Below the pieces are notes generated by a model. That model saw only the letters and a list, made by a program, of their open reading frames with translations, was not told where the DNA came from and did not search any database. This document shows positions 18,709 to 28,428 of a DNA stretch of 64,000 nt, piece after piece (the stretch's first letter is position 1; each line of letters begins with the position of its first letter). The position numbers and the translations under genes were made by a program. The stretch lies in assembly GCF_006770285.1 (NCBI RefSeq), contig NZ_CP017195.1, positions 1-64,000 on the forward strand, given 5' to 3'. This DNA comes from Lactococcus paracarnosus. Its GTDB lineage: Bacteria; Bacillota; Bacilli; Lactobacillales; Streptococcaceae.

Positions 18709-20592
18709 GTGAAAATTGAGCCTAAAATTTTTGATGAAGTCAAAAGAGTATTAGTTTCACTTGACGATAAGTATTTTGTCGGTGATGAATTGAATCGTTC
18801 TAAATTAAGTGAGGATTTAAGGAATTATGATGAGTTTTTACTAACGGAACTATTTCAAACAGATTTTATCAAACAGCATTTTATTAAAGAAGTTGCAGGT
18901 CAAAAACTATTTCAAATTGAACAACTAGAAGAAGCTATTCTCTATAATGATTATTGGGATACCAGCTATACAAAATATGAAAATCGTATTGGATTAGCTT
19001 CTAATGGGAAATTCTTAGAGGATAGTCAAGATGTAGTACTAGATTTTCCATTTAAAGATGGTGTTCTAACAGCTTCTATGACAAAAGAAGACAGTGAAGA
19101 TGGCTATGATGATGCTTTTTTGAATGAAGTGATTGAAAAAGATGAGATTGATCGGTTATTTGATAAGAAGATATTTGTGAACAGCAAGCGATATGATGAA
19201 AATGGTGAATCAACAGTAGCGGACTTTGATGAAGATAAAGATAACTTGATTATTAAGGGAAATAATTTACTTTCTTTACATGCGATTAAAAAGAAATATG
19301 CATGTAAAGTGAAAGTAATCTATATTGATCCACCATACAATACAGGAAATGATGACTTTAACTATAATGATAAATTCAATCATTCAGCTTGGTTAACATT
19401 TATGAAGAATAGAATAGAAATTGCACGTGATCTATTGAGTGAAGAAGGGACAATTTGGATAAATTTTGACGACAATGAAAATGGATATATAAATCTATTA
19501 ATGGACTCTATTTTTAATAGGAATAATTATATTTCTAATGTTATTTGGAATCATACAAAGCAAAGTAAAAATGATGAAAGATTTTTTTCACGTCATTATA
19601 ATCATTTAATTGTGTATGCAAAAAATAAGGATTTTTTACCTAATTTTAAAGCTGAAAGAACCGAAAAGGATAATAAAGCGTACAAGAATCCAGACAATGA
19701 TCCAAAAGGAATGTGGCGCTCTGGGGACGTGAGGAGTCCTAATCTTAGGCAAACGATGAAGTATTCAATTACATCTCCGAGTGGTAATATAATTCAATCA
19801 CCAGATAATGGGTGGCGATGGTCAAAAGAAACTTTGGAGAAAAAGATTACGTCTGGGGAAATCATTTTTAAAAATGATGGGAGTGGTATAATTCGAAAAA
19901 TTTATCTTTCTGATCAGGAAGGACGTACCCCAGAAAATCTTTGGTACGGGGAAGATAGCGGTACTACTCGAGAGTCTAATAGTGAAATAAAAGCTCTATT
20001 TGAAAAAAAAGTATTCTCCACACCAAAACCTGAGAGACTATTAAAGAAAATTTTGGCAATTACAACGGATGAGAGTGATTTGGTATTAGATTTCTTTATG
20101 GGTTCTGCAACTACTCAAGCTGTTGCAATGAAAATGAATCGTAGATTTATTGGTATTGAACAAATGGATTATATCAATGAGGTATCTGTTTCAAGATTAC
20201 AAAAAGTGATTGCTGGTGAACAAGGAGGTATTTCTAAAGATGTTAATTGGCTAGGTGGCGGTTCGTTTGTATATACAGAACTAATGCCCAAGAATATGGG
20301 ATATTTACAAGATATCATTCATGCAAAAACGTTAGATAACTTGAAAGTCGTATACAACCGCATGCTAGAGGGAACAGACACTATGGAACCTGCTGATATT
20401 TCTTTCCGTGCTGACCTAGATAAAATTGATTGGCTAGAAGGATTTAATGAAAATAAACGCTTGTTGATTAAGTTATTGGATAAAAATGGACTGTATTACA
20501 ACTATTCAGAAATTGATGATGCAAATGTACGAGAATTGATTTCTGAGAATGACTATCGTTTTAACAAGCAATTTTATAAAGGTGGTGAATAG
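18709..20592 (+). CDS. mod: Type III restriction-modification methyltransferase (Mod)
   Basis: N6-adenine methyltransferase that also provides sequence recognition for the type III complex. The 627-residue protein has the beta-class motif order: catalytic DPPY at 207-210 (YIDPPYNTG), a variable target-recognition region, then the AdoMet-binding DFFMGSATT (around 463-471). Translation begins at GTG 18709, eight bases after AAGGAG. The partner res gene follows after one base. No simple-sequence repeat suggesting phase variation is visible. Confidence 0.94.
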   Translation: MKIEPKIFDEVKRVLVSLDDKYFVGDELNRSKLSEDLRNYDEFLLTELFQTDFIKQHFIKEVAGQKLFQIEQLEEAILYNDYWDTSYTKYENRIGLASNGKFLEDSQDVVLDFPFKDGVLTASMTKEDSEDGYDDAFLNEVIEKDEIDRLFDKKIFVNSKRYDENGESTVADFDEDKDNLIIKGNNLLSLHAIKKKYACKVKVIYIDPPYNTGNDDFNYNDKFNHSAWLTFMKNRIEIARDLLSEEGTIWINFDDNENGYINLLMDSIFNRNNYISNVIWNHTKQSKNDERFFSRHYNHLIVYAKNKDFLPNFKAERTEKDNKAYKNPDNDPKGMWRSGDVRSPNLRQTMKYSITSPSGNIIQSPDNGWRWSKETLEKKITSGEIIFKNDGSGIIRKIYLSDQEGRTPENLWYGEDSGTTRESNSEIKALFEKKVFSTPKPERLLKKILAITTDESDLVLDFFMGSATTQAVAMKMNRRFIGIEQMDYINEVSVSRLQKVIAGEQGGISKDVNWLGGGSFVYTELMPKNMGYLQDIIHAKTLDNLKVVYNRMLEGTDTMEPADISFRADLDKIDWLEGFNENKRLLIKLLDKNGLYYNYSEIDDANVRELISENDYRFNKQFYKGGE

Positions 20593-20593
20593 G

Positions 20594-23317
20594 ATGGTGA
20601 AGAAGAAAGTATCTAATATCCGTCACTTTCCTCTAGTAGAACAAGCAGAATTAGCAGAAAAAGATTTATTTAATGCACATCAAGGCTATATAATACCTGA
20701 ATATATTAATTTCAATTTAAGCCATACTTTGCGCCATTATCAAGATGAAGCACTACGAAACTATCATTATACAAAAACACAAATTAACCCAAGTCCACAA
20801 CACGTTTTGTTTAATATGGCAACAGGTTCTGGAAAAACCGATTTGATGGCGGGATTGATTTTGTATCTCTATCAAGAATATGATTATAGTAATTTTTTAT
20901 TTACAGTGAATACAAACTCTGTTCTGATGAAAACAAAAGATAACTTGGTGAATCAGAACAGTGATAAGTATCTTTATCAGGATAAGATAGAAATTGATGG
21001 TAAACAGATTTCTATTATAGAAGTGGAACGATTTCCTAGAATTCAACAAGAAAATACCATCTACATTAAGTTAGCATCCGTCCAAAAAGTTTCAGATGAT
21101 TTATTTGTTGTCAAAGAAAATACAATGGGGTTAGCTGACTATGAACGTCAACCAGTTGTTATTTTAGCTGATGAAGCTCATCACTATTCCGCAAGTACTA
21201 AGACTGAAAAAGAATCAGAAAACACTTGGGAATCAGCCATCAATAAAATTCTAAATGCAAGAAATGAACAAGAACAAAAAAACTTACTTTTGGAATTTAC
21301 TGCGACAGTCGATTTTGATAAAGAAGCTATCTATAATAAATATCGGGATAAGGTTGTTTATCGCTATCCGCTAAACCAATTCATGTCGGATGGCTATTCA
21401 AAGAAAGTCAAACGAATTGAAACGTCCGCTAGTGATGAAGATAAGATGTTAAATGTGGTGTTGCTTTCACAGTTTAGAAAATATTTCGCATATTCAGAAG
21501 GAGTGACAAGCACATTTAAACCAATAGTCTTATTTAAGTCACCTAAAGTTTCTGTTTCACTAGAAGCAAATGAAAGCTTCAATCGAATAATTGAAAATTT
21601 AAATACAAAAGACCTACTTACTTTTATTAGACGACAAAAATTAATGGACAGTAATAAGAGTTCAGCGTTAAGTTCAGCTTATGATTTTTATCTTGAAAAA
21701 GAACTTGAACTTGGAAAAATTGTTCAAGAAATCAAACGAGATTTTGACGCTAGAAATGTATTAAATGCGAATGATAAGAGTGGAAATATGCTTGAAAAAG
21801 GACAGTATCAAGCACTAAATACATTGGAAAATCCCAATAATTTGTATCGTGTTGTCTTTGCGGTAGCCAAACTAACGGAAGGGTGGGATGTTCTTAATCT
21901 GTATGATATTGTCCGTATAGAAAAAGAAGCAGGAACGAATAAAACTGCTACAATGGCTGAAGCACAATTAATTGGTCGAGGAGCAAGATACTATCCATTT
22001 GAAATTCAAGCGCAGAAAAGCTATCAAAGAAGATTTGACAACGAAGCATCCAACAAACAACTTATACTTGAAACGCTACACTATCATACAATGAATGAAC
22101 CGCAGTACCTCAAACAGTTGGTTGGTTCTCTCAAACAAATGGACTTACCAACAGGAGAAGATAAAAAAAATCCTCCTATTGAAATTAAGATAAAGTCATC
22201 GTTCAAGAAAACTGAAGCCTATAAAAAAGGAAAAATTTATTATAATGAAGTTGTCAGTGTAGAGGATGATTGGTTTGATTCAATTGATAAGTATGGAATC
22301 ACTCATCAGACTAGTATTTCAAGAAGTTTGAATTATGGTAGTAGAGAAGTCTCTTATCAATCTAATGTAGGAAAAAGTGAAACTAAATCAATTAGTGTCG
22401 ATAAGTTTGATTCAAGATATATCCAAAAAGCTATTCAACGTTTAGAATTTTATAAATTTGATAACCTAAAGAAATATATCCCATTGTTATCTTCTATAAA
22501 AGAATTTATTTATGGGAAGAAATGGTTGAATGCGGATGAATTACACTTATTCTTGACAGTGCCAAAAGAGTATCGTTCAATTGATATAACACCTGATGAT
22601 ATATTGAACGTTATCATTGAACTATTAAAAGAATATGAAGTGAAGTTCAAATCTGGATATATTAAGCAAAGAGGTACAAATAAATTTATTGGTTATCCAA
22701 TTAAAGAATATTTGACGAATTATAATAAGCGTGTACCAGAATATGATACGATGAATTTATTCAATGAAACAATGCAAAACATTGAGGTCTACGAAATAGA
22801 AGATGATTTTTTTGTTTACGAAAAAGCAATTGTAAACAAATTAGAGTATGAGTTGATAGAACGTGTTAAGTCATATGTCACTGACTTAAAAGAAAAATAT
22901 CATAAAGCTGTTTATCTTCTTCGGATGGATGAGAATATGCATCGTGAATCTGCAAAAAGCGAAAAATTAAAACTACACCAATATGGTTCACGAATGAATC
23001 GTTCGGGTGAAGTTACAGAAACTCATTTGCAAGGATTTCAACCTGACTTTATTTTGTTTCTTGAAGATAGTGAATTTTATTTCCAAATTTTTATAGAACC
23101 AAAGGGAATGAGTGGGGATAGATTCATTAGTGAACTATGGAAGCAAGACTTACTCTTATATATGACTGATAATCAAGGTGAGATGGAATTTGAAGCAAAT
23201 GAAGAAAATGTCCGAATTAGTGGTTTAAAGTTTTATACTCGAGGAGATGGGCAAAATACAATGGAACAATTGGCAGATATTGTTGAGATGAGAAAACCAG
23301 TCGAAAAAATTTTCTAA
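20594..23317 (+). CDS. res: Type III restriction endonuclease subunit (Res)
   Basis: Helicase-nuclease subunit that, with Mod, cleaves DNA after ATP-dependent communication between two unmethylated sites. The 907-residue protein has superfamily II motifs: Walker A MATGSGKTDLM (about 75-85), DEAH-like LADEAHHYS, and the QLIGRGARYYP motif VI. The C-terminal nuclease core is visible as QPDFILF followed by IFIEPKG (PD-ExK type). ATG 20594 lies one base after mod; a longer frame from 20549 overlaps mod and is not preferred. Intact in length. Confidence 0.94.
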   Translation: MVKKKVSNIRHFPLVEQAELAEKDLFNAHQGYIIPEYINFNLSHTLRHYQDEALRNYHYTKTQINPSPQHVLFNMATGSGKTDLMAGLILYLYQEYDYSNFLFTVNTNSVLMKTKDNLVNQNSDKYLYQDKIEIDGKQISIIEVERFPRIQQENTIYIKLASVQKVSDDLFVVKENTMGLADYERQPVVILADEAHHYSASTKTEKESENTWESAINKILNARNEQEQKNLLLEFTATVDFDKEAIYNKYRDKVVYRYPLNQFMSDGYSKKVKRIETSASDEDKMLNVVLLSQFRKYFAYSEGVTSTFKPIVLFKSPKVSVSLEANESFNRIIENLNTKDLLTFIRRQKLMDSNKSSALSSAYDFYLEKELELGKIVQEIKRDFDARNVLNANDKSGNMLEKGQYQALNTLENPNNLYRVVFAVAKLTEGWDVLNLYDIVRIEKEAGTNKTATMAEAQLIGRGARYYPFEIQAQKSYQRRFDNEASNKQLILETLHYHTMNEPQYLKQLVGSLKQMDLPTGEDKKNPPIEIKIKSSFKKTEAYKKGKIYYNEVVSVEDDWFDSIDKYGITHQTSISRSLNYGSREVSYQSNVGKSETKSISVDKFDSRYIQKAIQRLEFYKFDNLKKYIPLLSSIKEFIYGKKWLNADELHLFLTVPKEYRSIDITPDDILNVIIELLKEYEVKFKSGYIKQRGTNKFIGYPIKEYLTNYNKRVPEYDTMNLFNETMQNIEVYEIEDDFFVYEKAIVNKLEYELIERVKSYVTDLKEKYHKAVYLLRMDENMHRESAKSEKLKLHQYGSRMNRSGEVTETHLQGFQPDFILFLEDSEFYFQIFIEPKGMSGDRFISELWKQDLLLYMTDNQGEMEFEANEENVRISGLKFYTRGDGQNTMEQLADIVEMRKPVEKIF

Positions 23318-23485
23318 AAAATTGTTGTAATCGAACAATCCTAAGCTATATTCCTAAATGTTTTTTTGTAAAATTTTTGTAAATAGTATAAAAAAGTATC
23401 GAAATATAATATATTAAAAACATATTGAATGCCTCTATATCAACATTTGTAACTTTAGTTTTTATAAAAAAGTCTCAATTGTATT
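23318..23485. other. Right end of element 1 with integrase arm-type repeats
   Basis: No gene. TTTTTGTAAAATTTTTGTAAAT at about 23364-23384 resembles TTTTTGTAAAACTTTTGTAAAA at 13681-13702 next to attL. Paired sites at both ends are what integrase arm-binding would require. Confidence 0.45.
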
Positions 23486-23534
23486 TGCAGGGGGCATATT
23501 AAAATCCTTATACAGTTAGTGTATAGGGGTTTTT
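23486..23534 (+). repeat. att unit R1: exact core plus terminator (family B)
   Basis: TGCAGGGGGCAT at 23486-23497 is identical to the tRNA end. It is followed by a hairpin with arms AATCCTTATAC and GTATAGGGGTT and a T-run. It is attR of element 1 and attL of the next unit. Confidence 0.85.
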
Positions 23535-23633
23535 GTTTTATTTAATTTAAAGTAAATGTAGTTAATAATATATAATTAACTTTAAAGGTATTTTATTTTG
23601 GGATATATTTTGATAAAGAAAAGGAAAGATTCA

Positions 23634-24194
23634 ATGAATGATGAAACGAACTATAAAAAGAAAGATTTTGCTTGGAATGATCACGAAAAAAATCAACGAA
23701 TAAATATTCCAAGCCCATACAAAATAAAGATACTTGATGATTTATCTCTTCGTATTGAATTAGAAACTATTTTGAATGAACTACCTCAAAAACAGTTGGC
23801 TAATTGGGCAATTACAAATTCTCAAAGATTTAAACAATATTTTGATAATAAATTAAAAGATGATAAACGAATTAAAGAAACAGAAAAAATTCTAGAAAAT
23901 AGAATCAATGGTACGTGTAGTGCGTATCATTTAAGAAAAGCAGGATTTTTAGCAAATGAATTGGCAAAAGAATCTGAAACAGAAATAAGTAAGTATTCGG
24001 CTAGAGTATTTGCTCAATCTATTGCTGTTGGACATATGCGAGGTCATGCTATTGTTTCATCAGATTATGCGATTAAAGTAATAAATATAATCTATCCTAA
24101 CAGTTTAGAACGTGTAATTGCAGAGCGAGAAAAACAAATAGTTATAGCTAAACAGATAAGTAAATTTAGAATAAAAACAGACAATAAGGTATAA
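23634..24194 (+). CDS. Immunity-like protein (Imm5-type) without a visible toxin
   Basis: 186 residues, soluble. The motif around AQSIAVGHMRGHAIVSSDYA followed by IKVINIIYP resembles putative immunity proteins (Imm5-like) that neutralise polymorphic toxins or bacteriocins; this assignment is from recall and is tentative. AAAGGA precedes the ATG at 23634, preferred over the frame from 23598. It is the only gene between att units R1 and R2, so it is an orphan cargo gene. Confidence 0.5.
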   Translation: MNDETNYKKKDFAWNDHEKNQRINIPSPYKIKILDDLSLRIELETILNELPQKQLANWAITNSQRFKQYFDNKLKDDKRIKETEKILENRINGTCSAYHLRKAGFLANELAKESETEISKYSARVFAQSIAVGHMRGHAIVSSDYAIKVINIIYPNSLERVIAEREKQIVIAKQISKFRIKTDNKV

Positions 24195-24200
24195 CCTGTT

Positions 24201-24380
24201 GTCTATCTGTCCCACATTTGTCCCATATCACAAAAAATAAGGACAAATTTGACTAATCTATATGAATTGAAGATGCGATATAACAGGGGTTTAAGCATTT
24301 AAAATGATATATAAACCTAAACTAATTCATGCAGGGGGCATCATAAAAGCCATAGACAGTTGTTGCTGTGTATGGCTTTT
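24201..24380 (+). repeat. att unit R2: conserved arm, exact core and terminator (family C)
   Basis: A conserved arm (24201-24329; TTTGTCCCATATCA followed by inverted GGACAAA) leads to the exact core TGCAGGGGGCAT at 24330-24341. A hairpin with arms AAAAGCCATA (24345-24354) and TATGGCTTTT (24371-24380) follows. The arm recurs before R3 and R4. Confidence 0.85.
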
Positions 24381-24409
24381 CTCGTACTTACTTATAAAGT
24401 TATCTCCTT

Positions 24410-24532
24410 TTATTTTAAAATATTTCTGACCTCCTGATACTCCTCTGTTACACGTTCTTGCAAAGTATGACCATAAACCTCAATTAACATACTAATATCT
24501 TTGTGATCTAATAATCTAGCAACGACTCGCAT
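24410..24532 (-). pseudogene. Integrase C-terminal fragment (element 3)
   Basis: In the minus-strand frame ending at the TAA of 24410-24412 it encodes about 40 residues including ARLLDHKDISMLIEVYGHTL, i.e. the last catalytic His-region and nucleophile Tyr of a tyrosine recombinase, followed by a family-like tail ending NILK. Upstream the frame is lost. It lies immediately after att unit R2, the same place where the intact integrase lies after R0, so it is a relic of the integrase that inserted this unit. Confidence 0.8.
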
Positions 24533-24769
24533 CAGATGATCCTTTAAGAGAATGCTTTATAAATGATGATATAAATGACGAATAATACAAACAATGTTTT
24601 TTTCATTTGTGCAAATTATACATATTTGACTTAACGTCACGTTTATGTTATCTTTTTAGTAGATAGTTTAACGAAAAATTCTAATATTTTTTAAAATTAG
24701 AACATATACCTCTAAAAACTGAGCAGTTATATATCCTATAAATTTAAGGAAATAGCGAGGTTTTTTTTT
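24533..24769. promoter_or_regulatory. Decayed sequence and promoter of the MFS gene
   Basis: No gene is seen. A promoter TTGACT (24626-24631) / TTATCT (24648-24653), 16-base spacing, lies upstream of the MFS gene; the MFS ribosome site GAGG is at about 24756-24759. Confidence 0.45.
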
Positions 24770-25993
24770 ATGTTTTCAAATAGCAAATGGTTTAGTAATT
24801 TTTATAGGCTTTTTATTGGTCAGGGTCTTGCAACACTTTTGACTACTACAGTTAATTACTGTTTAATTTTTTACCTAACTGATAAATTTAAGTCTGCAAG
24901 CTTATTAACGATTGCTCAATTGGTTTCACTTATACCAATTGCTCTTTTTTCTCCATTATCAGGAGTGTTGGTCGATCGTTTTAATAAAAAAATGTTACTT
25001 ATAGTTTCAGATTTACTTGTTGCTGGTATCACGTTATTGCTTTTTATTAAAGGCATTTCCTCAGGTGGTATTTTGACGGTTAATACGATATTAATCTCTA
25101 ATGCATTGAGAGCATCTGCTATGAGTATTCAAAATCCAGCAATTCAAGCGTCTGTTCCAAATCTTGTTCCGGATGAAAAACTTCTGAGCATTAATGGTCA
25201 ATATAGCGCTCTTCAAGCCATTAACCAGCTGTTACCACCTGTTTTGGGCGCTCTGGCGTATGGTTCTATCTCTATTAATAACGTCCTATTACTCAGCATT
25301 ACAGCAAATTTATTAGGGATGTTTTCTGTAGTTATCACTAAATTCCCTAAAATTTCTACTACTAGAGAGTATAAAGTATTACTAGAATTAAAAACAGCAG
25401 TTAATGAATTAAAACAGAACCAAGGACTTTTCCACTTACTTATTTTTAAAGTTATATCAATAGCGATTATCATGCCAACGACTGTTCTTTACCCTTTGAT
25501 GACAACTGAATATTTCAAAGGCTCAATAAAGACTGATGTCCCAATTGTTGAGGTAAGCCTTTCTTTAGGTATGATGATTGCTGGATTTTCCCTTACTTTT
25601 TTGAGTAGTAAATATAATAAGCTCCTATCAGCACTAGTAGGGATAAGTCTAATTTCTGGTATTTTTACTTTATCTGCTCTATTACCCAGTAATAAAATAG
25701 GGTTTATTATATTTGTAATGATAAACTTTATTGCAGGAATGGGAATTCCTATTATAGAAGCACCAATTCAGACATTAATTCAACAAAAAATTAGCAATAA
25801 AAATTTAGGTAAAGTGATTAGTTTTTATCTTATGATGATTGGTATTTCCGGTCCTTTGGGTTTAGTTGTAGGGAGTGTATGGTCTAGAATTGTTCCAATA
25901 AATGCTATGTTCCTAACTTCCGGCATACTACTCATTGTGCTTATCTTTTTCGTAGTAAGAGATAAGGCTATATTGAAGGAGTTTAAAAAATAA
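24770..25993 (+). CDS. MFS transporter (element 3 cargo)
   Basis: A 407-residue major facilitator protein of the MefA/MdfA-like drug-export type (family assignment by overall pattern): about 12 hydrophobic segments, the loop 2-3 motif SPLSGVLVDRFNKK (G-x-x-x-D-R-x-x-K/R type), and a repeat-like GVVVG-type segment in the second half. Substrate cannot be predicted. GAGG upstream serves as ribosome site. It is the only intact gene between att units R2 and R3. Confidence 0.85.
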   Translation: MFSNSKWFSNFYRLFIGQGLATLLTTTVNYCLIFYLTDKFKSASLLTIAQLVSLIPIALFSPLSGVLVDRFNKKMLLIVSDLLVAGITLLLFIKGISSGGILTVNTILISNALRASAMSIQNPAIQASVPNLVPDEKLLSINGQYSALQAINQLLPPVLGALAYGSISINNVLLLSITANLLGMFSVVITKFPKISTTREYKVLLELKTAVNELKQNQGLFHLLIFKVISIAIIMPTTVLYPLMTTEYFKGSIKTDVPIVEVSLSLGMMIAGFSLTFLSSKYNKLLSALVGISLISGIFTLSALLPSNKIGFIIFVMINFIAGMGIPIIEAPIQTLIQQKISNKNLGKVISFYLMMIGISGPLGLVVGSVWSRIVPINAMFLTSGILLIVLIFFVVRDKAILKEFKK

Positions 25994-26061
25994 TGGAAGA
26001 TTTCTGTTTTATATCTATACGATTTATTTAACTATTTTAGATTCTATTTTTATCCATAATT

Positions 26062-26211
26062 TTATTCCTATCCAATATTTGTCCTATATCATAAAAAATA
26101 AGCATGAATTTGAACAGTTTTTATATATTTAAACTAATATATACAACTTCAATTATTCATGCAGGGGCATATTAAAAAGGACTTTACACCTTGGTGTAGA
26201 GTCTTTTTTTG
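26062..26211 (+). repeat. att unit R3: conserved arm, core (one G missing) and terminator (family A)
   Basis: The arm with ATTTGTCCTATATCATAAAA (from about 26078) precedes TGCAGGGGCAT at 26160-26170, a core with four instead of five G. The hairpin GGACTTTACAC/GTGTAGAGTC follows, the same family as the tRNA-proximal terminator. Confidence 0.8.
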
Positions 26212-26221
26212 TAAATTATTT

Positions 26222-26712
26222 TTAAAACTCTGACATTGTATCCTTGATACCTTGACATTCGGAATTATATGCTTCTTTGAGCAAGTGACCGTAAGTCTAT
26301 CTAATTTGAATTGTATTTTTATGACAAAATAACATTTCGTCTATCTGAGTTGATTCTACTCAGATAATTGTAGGTTACGTTTATAGCATGATGATATATC
26401 AACTGCTGATACTTACAGTATTTTAGAGTGTTTCACCTCTGTAACTATACGTTCGTTTAGTTATTTCAGAAATATCAAATGGTCTTATTAGAAGTTGATA
26501 CCAACGTTTCCAAAAATTTATAAAGTGTTATATCTTCTGTGATGAGATGATCTTCTTCGATTTTACTTTTGTGAAATTCACCAGATTCTTTTGCTAGTTT
26601 TTTTATTAGAATTCCTGATTTTGAAGGAGTCAGACTACCAGTGTGATCAGCGATTCAATAGCTATAAGTCAATCCTTTTTTACCTTTATGCTGTGTGTAA
26701 CTGATTGACACT
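26222..26712 (-). pseudogene. Decayed integrase of element 4
   Basis: Minus-strand sequence alignable by eye to the integrase at 13706-14836: the C-terminal tail (MSEF before the stop, versus LAEF), the segment around GCTTCTTTGAGCAAGTGACC, and the N-terminal TACTTTTGTGAAATTC and CTTTTTTACCTTTATG blocks. It has several frame disruptions, an ATG changed to GTG at the start, and lacks about 600 internal bases including most of the catalytic domain. It follows att unit R3 directly. Confidence 0.75.
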
Positions 26713-27052
26713 ATAGTTTACACCTTCATACTTAATGTATACCTAAAATTTATTCTACAACATCAGTTGGTACTCAGCCTAATCGTTTATTGTCATAGAG
26801 AATAGATAACCCTTATTTATACGGATGGACTTTGCTTGGGCAATGCCCCTATGGGAAGTCTCACTTTGACAGAATGGATATAGCCAATAATTTCGTCTCC
26901 ATATTTTTGGATGATGCTATCATATTTATAGAATTACTGCTTGCTACTGTCGTTTAAGCTATCAATCGTATTGAATCATGGATATAAACAAGTAGTTTAA
27001 ATATAGATCCAATCTTATCTAAATCAAAGTCCTTTTTTTCTTGTAATCAATA
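26713..27052 (-). pseudogene. Decayed excisionase and small-protein genes of element 4
   Basis: Continuing the element 1 order, 26713-26880 aligns with the DUF3173 excisionase (blocks CCTAATCGTTTATTGTCATA and TTTGCTTGGGCAAT). 26880-27052 aligns with the gene at 15034-15462 (TCAATCGTATTGAAT, ATCTAAATCAAAGTC). Stops and frameshifts are frequent, and part of both genes is deleted at their junction. Confidence 0.7.
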
Positions 27053-27126
27053 ATAGTTTTTGATAAAATAAAATTGTGAATAATTTATCAATTTTGCTGT
27101 ACAACTTCTAGTAAGAAATAATTATT

Positions 27127-27231
27127 ATGATTATTGATTTAAAAGAATTGTTGGAAGATCAAAAATTACAAAAAGTGGTCTCTGAAAATTGTGGTCCGTC
27201 ACATTCATGTGGTGGTGGTCGTAAATTGTAA
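27127..27231 (+). CDS. RiPP precursor peptide candidate (Cys/Gly-rich C-terminus)
   Basis: A 34-residue ORF. The N-terminal leader-like half is amphipathic and charged (LKELLEDQKLQKVV); the C-terminal core-like half is NCGPSHSCGGGRKL with two Cys and a Gly run. It sits just upstream of a radical-SAM/SPASM gene and an ABC exporter, and a short terminator follows immediately, as often seen after RiPP precursors. This organisation supports a radical-SAM-modified peptide, e.g. sactipeptide-like, but the class is not identified. No strong ribosome site is seen, and the maturase is broken, so the product may no longer be made. Confidence 0.6.
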   Translation: MIIDLKELLEDQKLQKVVSENCGPSHSCGGGRKL

Positions 27232-27257
27232 AGATGGTCTTAGACCCTCTTTTTTTG
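27232..27257 (+). terminator. Attenuating terminator after the precursor gene
   Basis: AGATGGTC/GACCCTCT pair with one mismatch around a 3-base loop, followed by seven T. Such a hairpin would raise precursor over maturase expression. Confidence 0.7.
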
Positions 27258-27298
27258 AAAGCGGTGTATAATTTTATAAAAAAGATATTAGTCGAAAT

Positions 27299-28419
27299 GA
27301 AGTGTTTTATTTTAAATCTGAAAGCTTATCTATTTATAAAAATATTGACGATATAAAACCAGTTGAAAAAAAATAAGACAAATTTTATTTAAGTAAAATT
27401 GTTTTTAATATATCTAATGCGTATAATCTTCGTTGTGTATACTGTTATGCTGATGGAGGAAACTATGGTCGTATGAAAAAACTGATGGATAAAGATACTG
27501 TTGATAAAGTGCTATGTAAAATTAAACAAGATGGTATTACAAGTATTGGACGTGTGATTCTATTTGGCGGTGAACTTTTTTAAAATTTATTTATTTTTAG
27601 TTACATAATAGAAAAAAAATTGCAACTATTAGGGATATTGAGACGGCTAAAAATGTTACCATATTGAATGATAGAGTAAAAAACATGGTAGAACTTTATC
27701 AGCCTAATATTACAATCAGCTTAGATGTCCTCAAAAAATCCATGATAAATGAGAGGGCGACATTCATTTGAAAAGACTATCAAATTCATTAAATACTTGA
27801 AAGATATAGCTTATCCTAATATGATAATAAACTCGACTTATACATTGCAACATCAAAAATGGGATTAAAAAAATATGATATTGTAGATGTATTTTCTGAA
27901 AATAAATTATTAGCTCTAACTTATCAAGAAAAGTCATATGAAGAAAATAAAGCATTCGTAGATGACTCATTTGATATTGTATTAAATAACGAATATAAAC
28001 AATATATAAGTCCTATATTATATGAAGCATTAATGTCATTGATATTCAAAACCAGTATCAAACATTTTTGTGATGACATTATGCCTGAAAACGGCATGGC
28101 TATAGATGTGACAGGAAAAAATTATCGCTGTTTTAGATTTTTGGGAAAAGACCTGACTGATAAAGAAATAGATTTTCATAATGCTAAAGAAAGTATTGAC
28201 TTGTGTAAAAATTGTGAATTTAAAGGAATGTGTATGGAATGCACGGCAAATAAAATTGATGGCTATAAAACTAAACTAAGAACAGCTATTAGTTCGATTA
28301 TTTGTGATAAACAAAAACTTTTTGAATATATCATCGAAAGAATAGTTCTTCTTTCAAAAGATCAAAATAAATTAAAATGTTTAGTTAATAATTTTCCTAA
28401 TTTTATACAGTATGCATAG
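27299..28419 (+). pseudogene. Radical SAM/SPASM peptide maturase, disrupted
   Basis: Pieces of one gene in several frames. At about 27370 an in-frame TAA interrupts the N-terminal domain. The cluster-binding region reads NAYNLRCVYCYADGG, where the first Cys of CX3CX2C is Tyr. FGGEL and a piece with ITISLD follow in shifted frames. 27859-28419 is an open 186-residue C-terminal part with the SPASM cysteines (DLCKNCEFKGMCMECTANK). At least one nonsense change, one active-site change and two to three frameshifts make it non-functional. It presumably modified the peptide encoded at 27127. Confidence 0.8.
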
Positions 28420-28428
28420 GAAATTGAT

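Larger units (their letters stand above)
13623..23497. mobile_element. Element 1: int-xis-rep element carrying type III restriction-modification
   Basis: Bounded by the att cores at 13623-13634 and 23486-23497 (9.9 kb). Left to right: integrase, DUF3173-type excisionase, a conserved small protein, a Rep_trans initiator, an origin-like palindromic region, an HTH gene (all minus strand), then a plus-strand XRE regulator, a small ORF, and the mod/res pair. Paired TTTTGTAAA sequences lie just inside both ends (13681-13703 and 23362-23384), as expected for integrase arm sites. No relaxase or conjugation genes are present, so it would need help to transfer. Confidence 0.8.
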
